From assembly GCA_023260655.1 (NCBI GenBank), contig JALQUU010000031.1:1-32374 (forward strand): a stretch of DNA of 32,374 nt, read 5' to 3'. This document shows, in pieces, positions 1-7,479 of this stretch; the first letter of the stretch is position 1; each line of letters begins with the position of its first letter. The translations under genes were made by a program, and so were the position numbers. Source of the DNA: Paracoccaceae bacterium (GTDB taxonomy: Bacteria; Pseudomonadota; Alphaproteobacteria; Rhodobacterales; Rhodobacteraceae). The notes beneath the pieces were generated by a model. That model did not search any database. It was not told the DNA's origin and was given only the letters and a program-made list of their open reading frames with translations.

Positions 1-187
1 GGTGGTCGTAGGACACCGGCTCGTCACCGGCCCGGCGGGCCAGGAAGGCGTCGGTGAGCCCGGCGTCCTTCACGCCCGGCCGGATGATGGACACCAGGTC
101 CCGCGCTTCGCCTTTCGAGGCGGGCGTGATGGTGTCGCGGACTTCCCAGGCGGCTTCAATGGCGGCTTCGAGTGCAGCGTTGGACAT
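1..187 (-). CDS. dapD: DapD N-terminus (partial), running into non-DapD sequence
   Basis: The first ~30 residues (begin MSNAALEAAIEAAWEVRD, then TITPASKGEARD) match what I recall of alphaproteobacterial tetrahydrodipicolinate N-succinyltransferase, the succinylase step of diaminopimelate/lysine synthesis. The start ATG (187-185) has a strong GGGGGAG Shine-Dalgarno five bases upstream. From about position 97 to the window edge the frame stays open, but the residues no longer resemble DapD: a pattern RPG-x4-G-x2-D-x-F-x2-RR-x-G-x-E-x2-SY appears, which resembles the DNA polymerase III alpha (DnaE) core. The base composition there is also markedly GC-richer. The gene is therefore either cut at a chimeric assembly joint or rearranged. 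dapE lies 10 kb away, which fits a dap neighbourhood. The DapD call rests on the N-terminus only. Confidence 0.6.
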   Translation of the reverse strand, partial: MSNAALEAAIEAAWEVRDTITPASKGEARDLVSIIRPGVKDAGLTDAFLARRAGDEPVSYDH

Positions 188-278
188 GGTTACTCCCCCG
201 TTCGCTAATTTAAGTCTTGAAATGCCTCTATACGGGAGAGACGCGCGGTGCAATGCGACGGAAGGGAAGCCTAGAGCG

Positions 279-1196
279 TCATCCGAACGGATCGGGGGCC
301 GGATTTGCTCCGCAGAGGAGGACGGCGACCTTTTCGCCGGGTTCGGGGGTGTAGGCACCACAGAGGAGGGCGGCGAGGGCGCAGGCCCCTGCGGGTTCGA
401 CGAGGAGGCGGGCTTCTTCCCAGAGGAGTTTTTGCGCAGCGAGGATGGCGCTGTCGGGGACGACGATGGAGGGAACGTCGAGATCCTTGGCGAGGCCATA
501 GGCGATGCGACCGATCTGGCGGGCTCCGAGGGCATTGGCGGCGACGCCCGACACGTTGGTTTCGGTTTCGGGGCCGATATCGAGAGCATTGGCGAGGGTG
601 GCGCATGTTTCAGGCTCGACGGCGACCACCTTGCGGCGGCCTTTGAGCCAAGCGAGCGCGCCACCGATGAGGCCGCCACCACCGACCGCGATGAGGACCG
701 TATCGGCTTTGAGGCCTTGATCTTCCCACTCAAGCATAAGAGTGCCTTGGCCCGCGACGGTATGGGGGGCGTCATAAGCGTGAACCTGCATCGCGCCGGT
801 TTCCGCGATATAGGCTTCGGCGGCGGCTGCGGCATCGGAATAGGCACCGGGCACGACGACGAGATCGGCACCCGTGCGCTGGATCAGGGCGATTTTTGCG
901 GGGCCTGCGATTTCGGGGACGTAGATGCGGGCTTTGTGGCCGAGGGTGTGGGCGGCATAGCCCACAGCCGCGCCGTGATTGCCGCCCGACGCGGCCGCGA
1001 TGCCCGCAGCGGGGACTTGGGCGGCGAGGAGCGAGTTGAATGCGCCGCGTGCCTTGAAAGAACCGGTGTGCTGGAGGTGTTCGAGCTTCACCTCGATTTC
1101 CGGCAGGCCCGTAAGAGACAGGCGAATGACGGGGGTGCGGCGCACGTGCGGGGTGATCCGGCGGAGCGCATATGTGATTTCAGCAGACCAATCCAT
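279..1196 (-). CDS. PLP-dependent threonine/serine dehydratase family protein
   Basis: A 305-residue fold-type II PLP enzyme that probably deaminates threonine or serine to the 2-oxo acid and ammonia in the cytoplasm. The Schiff-base lysine sits in HTGSFKARGA (Lys48), the substrate loop is SGGNHG (70-75), and the phosphate-binding glycine run GGGGLIGG is at 172-179. It has no C-terminal ACT regulatory domain, so it resembles the short catabolic dehydratases or hydroxyaspartate dehydratase/serine racemase relatives rather than biosynthetic IlvA. The ATG at 1196 has AGGG six bases upstream. It is transcribed towards dapD (91-base gap) and diverges from the LOG gene across 72 bases. The exact substrate cannot be told from sequence. 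Confidence 0.85.
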   Translation of the reverse strand: MDWSAEITYALRRITPHVRRTPVIRLSLTGLPEIEVKLEHLQHTGSFKARGAFNSLLAAQVPAAGIAAASGGNHGAAVGYAAHTLGHKARIYVPEIAGPAKIALIQRTGADLVVVPGAYSDAAAAAEAYIAETGAMQVHAYDAPHTVAGQGTLMLEWEDQGLKADTVLIAVGGGGLIGGALAWLKGRRKVVAVEPETCATLANALDIGPETETNVSGVAANALGARQIGRIAYGLAKDLDVPSIVVPDSAILAAQKLLWEEARLLVEPAGACALAALLCGAYTPEPGEKVAVLLCGANPAPDPFG

Positions 1197-1268
1197 GACG
1201 CACCCTTTCTGGCAATCCGGAGGTGGACGTTATACCTCTGGGACAAAGGCGCAAGCAAGGAGACCATT

Positions 1269-2093
1269 ATGGCACGTCACCGCCGCAATCATCCGTTTCG
1301 GGATAGTCGCCAAGACATTGAAACGGCGCGGGATATTCCGGATACCCCGCAAACGCGCGCGCCGTCCTACAAGCTGGCTTTCGCGGACGAGGCGTTCATG
1401 GGGCGCGAGGAATTGCGGCCTGTGCGCTTGCAGCTTGAGTTGTTAAAGCCGCAGCTTTTGATGGATGAATACGGTGTAGAGAGCACGGTGGTGCTGTTCG
1501 GCGGCGCGCGGATTCCGGAGCCAGCGAAGAAGGCCACGGCGAAGACGCCCTATCTGGCGGAGCTATCGAAATATTACGAGGAAGCGCGGACATTCGCGCG
1601 GATGGTGACCGAGCGCTCGCTGAAGATGGGCGGAAAGCGCGACATCGTGGTGACGGGCGGTGGGCCAGGCGTGATGGAAGCGGGAAACCGGGGCGCGCTG
1701 GAAGCGGGCGGCATTTCGATCGGGCTGAATATCGTGCTGCCGCACGAGCAGGCGCCGAACAGCTATGTGACGCCGGACCTGTGTTTCAACTTCCACTATT
1801 TCGCGATCCGGAAGATGCATTTCCTGATGCGGGCCAATGCGATCTGCGTGTTTCCGGGCGGGTTTGGCACTTTGGACGAGCTATTTGAATCGCTGACGCT
1901 GATTCAAACGGGGCGGATGAAGAAGGTGCCGTTTATCCTGTTTGGTAAGGCGTTCTGGGACCGGATCATCGACTGGCAGGCCTTGGCCGAGGCTGGAACG
2001 ATCAGCGCCGAAGACTTGGATCTGATGACCTTCGTGGAGACCGCAGACGAGGCCTTCGAGGTGTTCTGTGCGTCTCAGGGGCAGTGCGGCTGA
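1269..2093 (+). CDS. LOG family protein (TIGR00730-type)
   Basis: A 274-residue protein with the two LOG signatures: GGGPGVMEAGNRGA at about 130-143 and PGGFGTLDE at 196-204. Characterised members are nucleoside 5'-monophosphate phosphoribohydrolases (cytokinin-activating in plants, AMP/pyrimidine nucleosidase-like in bacteria), so nucleotide hydrolysis in the cytoplasm is the likely activity. The ~70-residue N-terminal extension before the Rossmann core is charged and puts it with the longer bacterial LOG group. The open frame runs further upstream, but ATG 1269 is chosen because AAGGAG (1257-1262) lies six bases before it and the upstream part is antisense to the dehydratase. Its stop abuts the convergent small gene at 2094 with no gap. 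Confidence 0.88.
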   Translation: MARHRRNHPFRDSRQDIETARDIPDTPQTRAPSYKLAFADEAFMGREELRPVRLQLELLKPQLLMDEYGVESTVVLFGGARIPEPAKKATAKTPYLAELSKYYEEARTFARMVTERSLKMGGKRDIVVTGGGPGVMEAGNRGALEAGGISIGLNIVLPHEQAPNSYVTPDLCFNFHYFAIRKMHFLMRANAICVFPGGFGTLDELFESLTLIQTGRMKKVPFILFGKAFWDRIIDWQALAEAGTISAEDLDLMTFVETADEAFEVFCASQGQCG

Positions 2094-2291
2094 TCAGAGG
2101 AACAGCGGGCACACCTCGACCTGACGCGGCAGGGTGACAAGCATGCGGCCTTCCTTCGTGTCGCGGAAGCCATAGCCGTTGCGGGCCAGGCGAATGCGGA
2201 GGTCGGCGTCGTCTATGGCGCAGGAGATGTCCTCGCGGATCAGCGTGAGGATTTCTGCAGTGATGAAGGCATTCTTTCCGAAGTGTTGCAT
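2094..2291 (-). CDS. Small protein of unknown function, paralogue A
   Basis: A 65-residue soluble protein with no signal peptide or membrane segment. ATG 2291 is chosen over the longer frame start because GGAG lies seven bases upstream. I do not recognise a named family. It is clearly related to the next minus-strand gene (2396-2608): both have a leucine-rich N-terminal stretch with an R-[ED] turn, a central GYGF, then G-x2-L-[TVL]-x-LP-x2-VE-[VI]-C-x-L. The GYGF...LP..VE core looks like a small folded unit of a helix followed by a beta hairpin. It ends exactly at the stop of the LOG gene. Translation is supported by the ribosome site and the conserved paralogue; the function is unknown. Confidence 0.7.
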   Translation of the reverse strand: MQHFGKNAFITAEILTLIREDISCAIDDADLRIRLARNGYGFRDTKEGRMLVTLPRQVEVCPLFL

Positions 2292-2395
2292 GGCAGTACT
2301 CCAAACAAAGGAAGGCGAGCAGGGCGCTTCCGACATCAAACGAGACTGCTTCAGAAAACGTTCAGAAATCGTGAATCTTTAGGACGGTTTGCGGA

Positions 2396-2608
2396 TCAGG
2401 CGCATAGGTCGGCGGGAAGTTCACAAATTTCGACGTTCGTCGGAAGCTTGAGAAGGGTTGCGCCTTGATTGGTGCGGCGCAGATCGAAGCCGTAACCGCG
2501 CAGGACGTGCTGCCATTCGCGACGCGACAAGGTGCGGGCGCGGGTGTCGCGCAGAAGCTGGAGGGTAGCGTCGAGACCGTTCGGGTCTTTGCCGATAAAG
2601 AGGGCCAT
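2396..2608 (-). CDS. Small protein of unknown function, paralogue B
   Basis: A 70-residue protein (starts MALFIGKDPNG). Upstream in-frame ATGs exist at 2620, 2644 and 2668, but ATG 2608 has GGAG six bases before it and is preferred. It shares with its neighbour the layout L-x-LLRD, W/I-x3-LR-GYGF, G-x2-LLKLP-x2-VEIC-x-L, so the two look like a tandem duplication that has diverged. It has no signal peptide, no transmembrane segment and no cysteine pair beyond the VEIC motif cysteine and one near the C-terminus. The 104 bases between the two genes contain no obvious terminator, so they may be co-transcribed, with B first. Confidence 0.7.
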   Translation of the reverse strand: MALFIGKDPNGLDATLQLLRDTRARTLSRREWQHVLRGYGFDLRRTNQGATLLKLPTNVEICELPADLCA

Positions 2609-2675
2609 TTTTGACTCCATCGTGATTGTTTCCGATGAAGTCATAATTACCCCACGTTTGGGCAACAATCACCCT

Positions 2676-2694
2676 CGCAAAAGGTATTTTTGCG
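2676..2694 (-). terminator. Hairpin downstream of rlmN, possible weak terminator
   Basis: A perfect 7-bp stem (CGCAAAA / TTTTGCG) with a five-base loop sits 36 bases past the rlmN stop on the minus strand. It is not followed by a clear U-run, so its role as a terminator is uncertain. Confidence 0.3.
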
Positions 2695-2729
2695 GCAATC
2701 GTTGAACAATTGAGGCGAAGATGGGGCGA

Positions 2730-3926
2730 TTAGGCTTCCGGCGTGAGGCCTGCTTCGGCTTCGATTTGCGCGCGGGATTTGCGGGCGCGTTCGGTGGCCG
2801 ATTTCAACTGGCCGCAGGCCGCCATGATATCCTCGCCGCGCGGGGTGCGGATGGGCGAGGCATAGCCTGCCTTGTAGATGATATCGGCGAATTTCTCGAT
2901 GCGCGACCAGTCCGAGCGCTTGTAGGGCGCGCCGGGCCATTCGTTGAAGGGGATCAGGTTGATCTTGGCGGGAATGCCCTGGATCAGCTTCACGAGGCGG
3001 CGGGCATCGGCGTCGGTATCGTTCACGTCTTTGAGCATGACGTATTCGAAGGTGATGCGCTCGGAATTGGAGAGGCGCGGGTATTCGCGCAGCTCTTTCA
3101 GCAGCGTTTCGATGTTCCAGCGCTTGTTGATCGGCACCAGCTTGTCGCGCACCTCGTCGGTAGTGGCGTGGAAGGAGATGGCGAGGAGGCAGCCGATTTC
3201 CTCGGCGGTTTTCGCGATTTCCGGCACGACGCCGGAGGTGGAGAGCGTGATACGGCGGCGGGACAAGGCGATGCCTTCGCCATCCATCACGATCTTCATC
3301 GCGTCGCGGACGTTATCGAAGTTGTAGAGCGGTTCGCCCATGCCCATGAGAACGATGTTCGACAGGAGGCGGGGGCCGTTTTCGCCCGTGCCCTGCCCCG
3401 GTTCCGGCCATTCGCCGAGATCGTCGCGCGCCATCATCACTTGGCCGACGATTTCGGCGGCGGTGAGGTTGCGGACGAGTTTTTGCGTGCCGGTGTGGCA
3501 GAAGGAGCAGGTGAGGGTGCAACCAACCTGGCTGGAGATGCAGAGGGTGCCGCGATCTTCTTCGGGGATGTAGACGACTTCCACCTCGTGGCCGCCAGCG
3601 ATGCGGACGAGGTATTTGCGGGTGCCATCGGCGGAAACCTGTTTCGAGACCACTTCGGGGATTTCGATGACGAAGTTCTCGGCCAGAAGGGCGCGGTAAT
3701 CCTTGGCGAGGTTTGTCATGGCGGCGAAATCGCGGCTGCCCCAATGGTAGACCCATTGCCAGATCTGGTTGACCCGCATCTTCGCCTGTTTCTCGGGCGT
3801 GCCGGCCGCGATCAGGGCGGCGCGCATCTGGTCGCGCGTGAGACCGACGAGATTGGTCTTGCCGCCTTCGGGCAGCTTGCGCGGGATCGTGAGGACGTCC
3901 TGAGTGATGGGAGCAGATGCGGTCAT
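2730..3926 (-). CDS. rlmN: 23S rRNA (adenine2503-C2)/tRNA methyltransferase RlmN
   Basis: A radical-SAM enzyme that methylates C2 of adenine 2503 in 23S rRNA and of adenine 37 in some tRNAs by a two-SAM mechanism. The [4Fe-4S] motif CTLTCSFC gives Cys136, Cys140 and Cys143. The preceding conserved cysteine is in [11 protein letters not shown], and the C-terminal methyl-carrying cysteine is in the AACGQL motif, so all key cysteines are present. The ORF is open from 3956, but ATG 3926 (residues [10 protein letters not shown]) gives a 398-residue protein of normal length and matches the usual N-terminus I recall in Rhodobacteraceae. Neither start has a convincing ribosome site. It stands alone, reading away from the RTX gene. 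Confidence 0.95.
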   Translation of the reverse strand: MTASAPITQDVLTIPRKLPEGGKTNLVGLTRDQMRAALIAAGTPEKQAKMRVNQIWQWVYHWGSRDFAAMTNLAKDYRALLAENFVIEIPEVVSKQVSADGTRKYLVRIAGGHEVEVVYIPEEDRGTLCISSQVGCTLTCSFCHTGTQKLVRNLTAAEIVGQVMMARDDLGEWPEPGQGTGENGPRLLSNIVLMGMGEPLYNFDNVRDAMKIVMDGEGIALSRRRITLSTSGVVPEIAKTAEEIGCLLAISFHATTDEVRDKLVPINKRWNIETLLKELREYPRLSNSERITFEYVMLKDVNDTDADARRLVKLIQGIPAKINLIPFNEWPGAPYKRSDWSRIEKFADIIYKAGYASPIRTPRGEDIMAACGQLKSATERARKSRAQIEAEAGLTPEA

Positions 3927-3999
3927 GATAGGGCCTGTCGCTGGTATCGGGCGCATATAGGCGATCTGGGGGGAATTTAAAACAGTCTGCCACCTGTTC

Positions 4000-4070
4000 C
4001 GTGAAAAGGGAAACGGCTAGGTAAGCATTTCGTGAAAACGGCTAGTCCGGGCCGCATTGCAGCCGTTTTC
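4000..4070. promoter_or_regulatory. Repeated AAACGGCTA elements and hairpin before the RTX protease
   Basis: Upstream of the RTX gene, CGTGAAAA...AAACGGCTAG occurs twice in direct orientation (4000-4020 and 4031-4045). The second copy forms a perfect 10-bp inverted repeat with 4061-4070 (GAAAACGGCT at 4034-4043 / AGCCGTTTTC), with a 17-base loop. The hairpin ends 32 bases before the natural start at 4102. It could be an operator array or a 5'-leader hairpin. No T-run follows it. Confidence 0.4.
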
Positions 4071-4101
4071 GATTGGTAGGTTTCGCCCAAAGGGGAATGT
4101 G

Positions 4102-4170
4102 ATGGCAATAGTTTCTGATTAAACGGCGATCCTGGCCTATCTCGATAACGATACGCTGCGCTGGAACGGC
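4102..4170 (+). other. Natural start of the RTX protease, cut off by an in-frame TAA
   Basis: ATG 4102 has an AAGGGG ribosome site about seven bases upstream and is in frame with the protease at 4171. It encodes MAIVSD, then TAA at 4120-4122, then TAILAYLDNDTLRWNG directly into the protease. The residues on both sides of the stop look like one continuous N-terminus (related RTX M10 proteins begin in this way, from recall). A single C-to-T change from CAA would create the stop. Confidence 0.75.
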
Positions 4171-5736
4171 ATGACGACAGTCGGCGCGCCGGTGGTTGTG
4201 ACCTATTCCTTCGTGGAATCAGCGGATTTGCCCGATCCGGCGGACTCGAACTACAACGTTTCCTCGTACTGGTCTTTCTCGGAGGTGCAGCGCGAGTATT
4301 TCCGGCAGGTTGCAGCGCAGTACCAGGCGGTTGCGGGCATCATCCTCGTCGAGGTGACGGGTGACGCCATGGTCAATATCCGTGGAGCGAATGTGAGCGG
4401 CGTGGGTGGTTGGGCTTCGCTACCTGTTTCCGACGATTTCTACACCTCGCAAGGCGGGTTAGTGAACGGATCTAGCAATATGGAACCCGGGCGCTATGGC
4501 TATCAGGTGAACCTGCACGAGTTCGGGCATGCGATGGGGTTGGAGCATCCGCACCAGATTGATTCAGCCACGTTGGATTCCGATTTCGATACGCAGGCCA
4601 ACACGGTGATGACCTATAATATCGGGGCACCCTACGCGACCGATCTTGCGCCTTTCGACAAGCAGGCTTTGGTGCATCTCTATGGCTCGGTGGATCTGGT
4701 TGCAGGCTGGCAGGTGACGGTGGCCGCGGATGGATCGCTTGACGTTGTTGGATCGGACCGCAGCGAAACCATGATTGCGGTGGACCGCGCGGCACGGCTG
4801 GATGCGGGGCTTGGCAATCACATGATTTTTGGCCGCGAATGGCAGGATACGCTGATCGGTGGCGCGGGCCACGACGTGATCGATGGCGGGGTCGGGCGCG
4901 ACACCTTGGACGGTGACTGGGGTGATGACCAGATCTTCGGTGGCGATGACGATGACGAGGTGATCGCAGGTGAGGGTTCAGACACTGTTCTGGCTGGAAC
5001 AGGCTCTGATTTCGTTCTGGGCGGTTGGGGTGAAGACAAGATTTACGGCGGCGCAGGCGATGACGACATCGACGGCGAAGACCAGGATGACATCCTGAGC
5101 GGTGGTGCCGGGGATGATCTGATTTTCGGTGATTACGGGGATGATCTGCTTCGCGGGCAGTCAGGCAACGATGCGTTGTTTGGCGGTTGGGGCCGGGACA
5201 CTTTGATGGGCGATGCGGGCGATGATGACCTGCATGGAGATGGTGGCGCTGACCTCATTGTCGGGGGTGCAGGGAATGACGCGATCAATGGTGGGGACGG
5301 CAACGATACGCTGCTCGGTGGTTCCGGAAACGACACGATCGACGGGGGCGCGAACAGTGACCGTATCGATGGTGGGCTTGGCGACGATCTGTTGAAGGGT
5401 GGTTCTTCGGGCGGAGACACTATGGTCGGCGGGGCCAGAAACGATACGCTGGTGGCCGAAGACGGGAATGACGTTCTGATCGGTGGCGCGGATGCGGATA
5501 CGTTCGTTTTCGAGACGACGGTGGGTTATATCAAGTTCGTGGTCGAGGACTTCGAGCAGGGAATCGATCGCCTCGACTACACGGCTTTCACGGGTACGGG
5601 CTGGGCGGATGTGCAGCAGTTCGACTACGAGAGCGGCGCGGGCGTGCTGGTATATGTGGATACGAACCACCCCTATCTCGTGCTGACGGGCATCAGCCAG
5701 GGAAGCTTATTAGAAACGGACTTCATCTTCGCATGA
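4171..5736 (+). CDS. RTX-repeat M10 (serralysin-like) metalloprotease, N-terminus interrupted
   Basis: Numbered from ATG 4171: the zinc site HEFGHAMGLEH is at 116-126 and the Met-turn VMTYN at 146-150, as in serralysin-type proteases. About 25 glycine-rich calcium-binding nonapeptides (GGxGxDxLx type) follow from roughly 215 to 450, then an acidic/aromatic C-terminus ending in DFIFA typical of type I secretion substrates. It would be exported by an ABC/HlyD/TolC system, not encoded here, and fold outside the cell with calcium. The strong ribosome site belongs to ATG 4102, upstream of an in-frame TAA. ATG 4171 has none, so expression as drawn would need reinitiation or readthrough. The rest of the frame is intact, suggesting a very recent mutation or a base error. 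Confidence 0.85.
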   Translation: MTTVGAPVVVTYSFVESADLPDPADSNYNVSSYWSFSEVQREYFRQVAAQYQAVAGIILVEVTGDAMVNIRGANVSGVGGWASLPVSDDFYTSQGGLVNGSSNMEPGRYGYQVNLHEFGHAMGLEHPHQIDSATLDSDFDTQANTVMTYNIGAPYATDLAPFDKQALVHLYGSVDLVAGWQVTVAADGSLDVVGSDRSETMIAVDRAARLDAGLGNHMIFGREWQDTLIGGAGHDVIDGGVGRDTLDGDWGDDQIFGGDDDDEVIAGEGSDTVLAGTGSDFVLGGWGEDKIYGGAGDDDIDGEDQDDILSGGAGDDLIFGDYGDDLLRGQSGNDALFGGWGRDTLMGDAGDDDLHGDGGADLIVGGAGNDAINGGDGNDTLLGGSGNDTIDGGANSDRIDGGLGDDLLKGGSSGGDTMVGGARNDTLVAEDGNDVLIGGADADTFVFETTVGYIKFVVEDFEQGIDRLDYTAFTGTGWADVQQFDYESGAGVLVYVDTNHPYLVLTGISQGSLLETDFIFA

Positions 5737-5738
5737 AA

Positions 5739-5763
5739 AAAGGCGGCCACCCGGGCCGCCTTT
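5739..5763. terminator. Bidirectional terminator between the RTX gene and the IalB gene
   Basis: A perfect 10-bp stem AAAGGCGGCC / GGCCGCCTTT with a five-base loop lies between the convergent genes. The A/T flanks serve both strands, more strongly the minus strand. Confidence 0.85.
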
Positions 5764-5780
5764 CAGCGTGTTAGACTGCG

Positions 5781-6308
5781 TTATTTGCAGCGTTTCTCGG
5801 CCTCTTCGACGGCTGCTGTGTAGCCGGAGAGCGAGAAGGTATCTTTCGTCTGGGTGCCGCGACCGGAGCGCGCGGTGAGAGTGGCAGATGCGCCGCGCTT
5901 CATAGAGGCGATGATCTTGCCGTCTTCGGCACCGCTCTGCGGCCATGCCCATTCGCCTTCGGTCAGCAGTTCGAACTGTTCACCGCCGATGTTGAGATTC
6001 ACGGTCGAGCCCGAAGCGAAGGGGTAGCCGCCAGTGAAGGCCACTTGGCCGGAGACGCCTGCACCGGGGCGGTAGAAGGTCATGAACAGGATCTCGCCCC
6101 GCTTCACCGCGACGACGCGGCCGTCTTTGCTGTTGACGGTTTCTTTGGGTGTGGAGACGGCCCAGCATTCTTTCGGGTCTTTGTCTTCGAAGACAGACCA
6201 GTCTGTCTTGGTGGCAACCTGATTGTTGGACGTTTGCTGTGCCTGTGCCGAAGTTGCAGCCACAAGTGCCAGAGCGGCGGCAAGACCACGCGCGAAATTC
6301 AATGTCAT
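5781..6308 (-). CDS. Invasion associated locus B (IalB) family periplasmic protein
   Basis: A 175-residue protein with a clear Sec signal peptide: a basic start (MTLNFARG), a hydrophobic alanine/leucine core, and a likely cut after TSAQA near residue 23. The mature part carries the features of the IalB family (PF06776): W-x2-F near the start, a CWAVSTPK segment, a central FMTFYRPG and GGYPF stretch, a WAWP, and a C-terminal F-x-LSGYTAAVEEAEKRC. The two cysteines (CWAVS and the last-but-one residue) could form a disulfide. Named for a Bartonella invasion locus, the family is common in free-living alphaproteobacteria, and its biochemical role is not settled. GGAGG eight bases before ATG 6308 fixes the start. 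Confidence 0.85.
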   Translation of the reverse strand: MTLNFARGLAAALALVAATSAQAQQTSNNQVATKTDWSVFEDKDPKECWAVSTPKETVNSKDGRVVAVKRGEILFMTFYRPGAGVSGQVAFTGGYPFASGSTVNLNIGGEQFELLTEGEWAWPQSGAEDGKIIASMKRGASATLTARSGRGTQTKDTFSLSGYTAAVEEAEKRCK

Positions 6309-6481
6309 GTGAGCAGCCTCCAAGCTGTTCCGTGCCTCTGTTCTGGTTCGATCAGCCGCTTCAAGAGCGGTTCTTGTCGTATCGACCCATTTCATTCTCG
6401 ATCCTGCTATATTAGCGTCAAAAGCGCCACGGGCGAAAGACCCGTTGGCGGAAATTCGCACATCCGTGAAGGAGAAGAAGC

Positions 6482-7477
6482 ATGAGCGGTGCTGTTCCGA
6501 TGGCTGAAATCTGGCGTGGACCATTTCTGGAGAGCGTCCATTTGGGCCATGCCGTGATTTGCGGCGCGGATGGCGAGATCGTGGAGGCGTGGGGCAACCC
6601 GAACGAAGTAGTGATGCCGCGCTCTTCGTCGAAGATGTTGCAGGCGCTGCCGCTGATCGAAAGCGGGGCGGCGGATGCCCATGGTCTGAACACGGAGCAA
6701 CTGGCGCTCGCCTGTGCGAGCCATCAGGGTGCGCATATCCACACAGACCGTGTGAACGCTTGGCTCGCGACCCTCGGGTTGTCGGATGCGGACTTCCGTT
6801 GCGGCGCGCAAGAGCCGACGGACCGCGCGGCGATGGAGGAGTTGATCCGGGCGGGCGAGAAGCCTTGCCAAGTGCATAACAACTGCTCGGGCAAGCACGC
6901 GGGTTTCCTGACCCTGACGCGGCACCTGAAGGCCGGGCCGGAGTATGTGGACCCGTCACATGCGGTGCAGAAGGCGTGCTTGGAGGCGTTCGAGGGCGTG
7001 ACGGGGGAAACCTCGCCCGGCTACGGGATCGACGGATGCTCGGCGCCGAACTTCGCGACCACGTTGCACGGGATGGCGCGGGCGATGGCGTTTTTCGCTG
7101 CGGCCGAGGAAGGCGCTGGAACGCGGGCTTCGGCTGCGGCTCGGTTGCGCAAGGCGATGGTGCTGCATCCCGAACTGGTGGCGGGCGAAGGGCGTGCCTG
7201 CACCGAGTTGATGCGCGCGATGAACGGGCGGGTGGCGTTGAAGACAGGGGCCGAGGCCTTCTTCATCGCGATTGTTCCCGAGAAGAAACTGGGGATCGCG
7301 CTGAAGATCGTGGATGGCAGTACGCGCGGATCGGAAGCGGCGATCACCGCGATCCTGATCTGGCTGGGGCTGCTTGATCCGGAACATCCAGCCGCGCGCA
7401 AGCGTTTGAACGCGCCGATCCGCAATTGGAACGGTATCAAAACAGGCTCTATTCAGGCCGGATCGACGTTTCGCTGA
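6482..7477 (+). CDS. ReAV-type (class 3) L-asparaginase
   Basis: A 331-residue homologue of the thermolabile Rhizobium etli asparaginase (asparaginase II, PF06089), which hydrolyses asparagine to aspartate and ammonia. It is a member of the serine beta-lactamase-like fold, not the EcAII fold. The residues known in ReAV are visible: an SSSK stretch with Ser48 and Lys51, Ser80, Cys135 in HNNCSGKHAG, and the DGC pair around 184-186 that would complete the metal site. There is no signal peptide, so it should be cytoplasmic. AAGGAG lies seven bases before ATG 6482. It diverges from ialB across 173 bases and ends two bases before the convergent Hint pseudogene. Confidence 0.9.
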   Translation: MSGAVPMAEIWRGPFLESVHLGHAVICGADGEIVEAWGNPNEVVMPRSSSKMLQALPLIESGAADAHGLNTEQLALACASHQGAHIHTDRVNAWLATLGLSDADFRCGAQEPTDRAAMEELIRAGEKPCQVHNNCSGKHAGFLTLTRHLKAGPEYVDPSHAVQKACLEAFEGVTGETSPGYGIDGCSAPNFATTLHGMARAMAFFAAAEEGAGTRASAAARLRKAMVLHPELVAGEGRACTELMRAMNGRVALKTGAEAFFIAIVPEKKLGIALKIVDGSTRGSEAAITAILIWLGLLDPEHPAARKRLNAPIRNWNGIKTGSIQAGSTFR

Positions 7478-7479
7478 TT

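Noticed and set aside
54-2093. 679-codon frame joining a long N-terminal part to the LOG protein
   Set aside because: The upstream part is antisense to the dehydratase gene; the LOG protein starts at 1269 with a good ribosome site.
2721-3980. 419-codon plus-strand frame over rlmN
   Set aside because: It lies opposite rlmN, whose cysteine motif and length are convincing.
4850-5480. GGTGGC-rich short repeats as a CRISPR array or DNA repeat
   Set aside because: They encode the RTX calcium-binding nonapeptides and are not identical spaced repeats.
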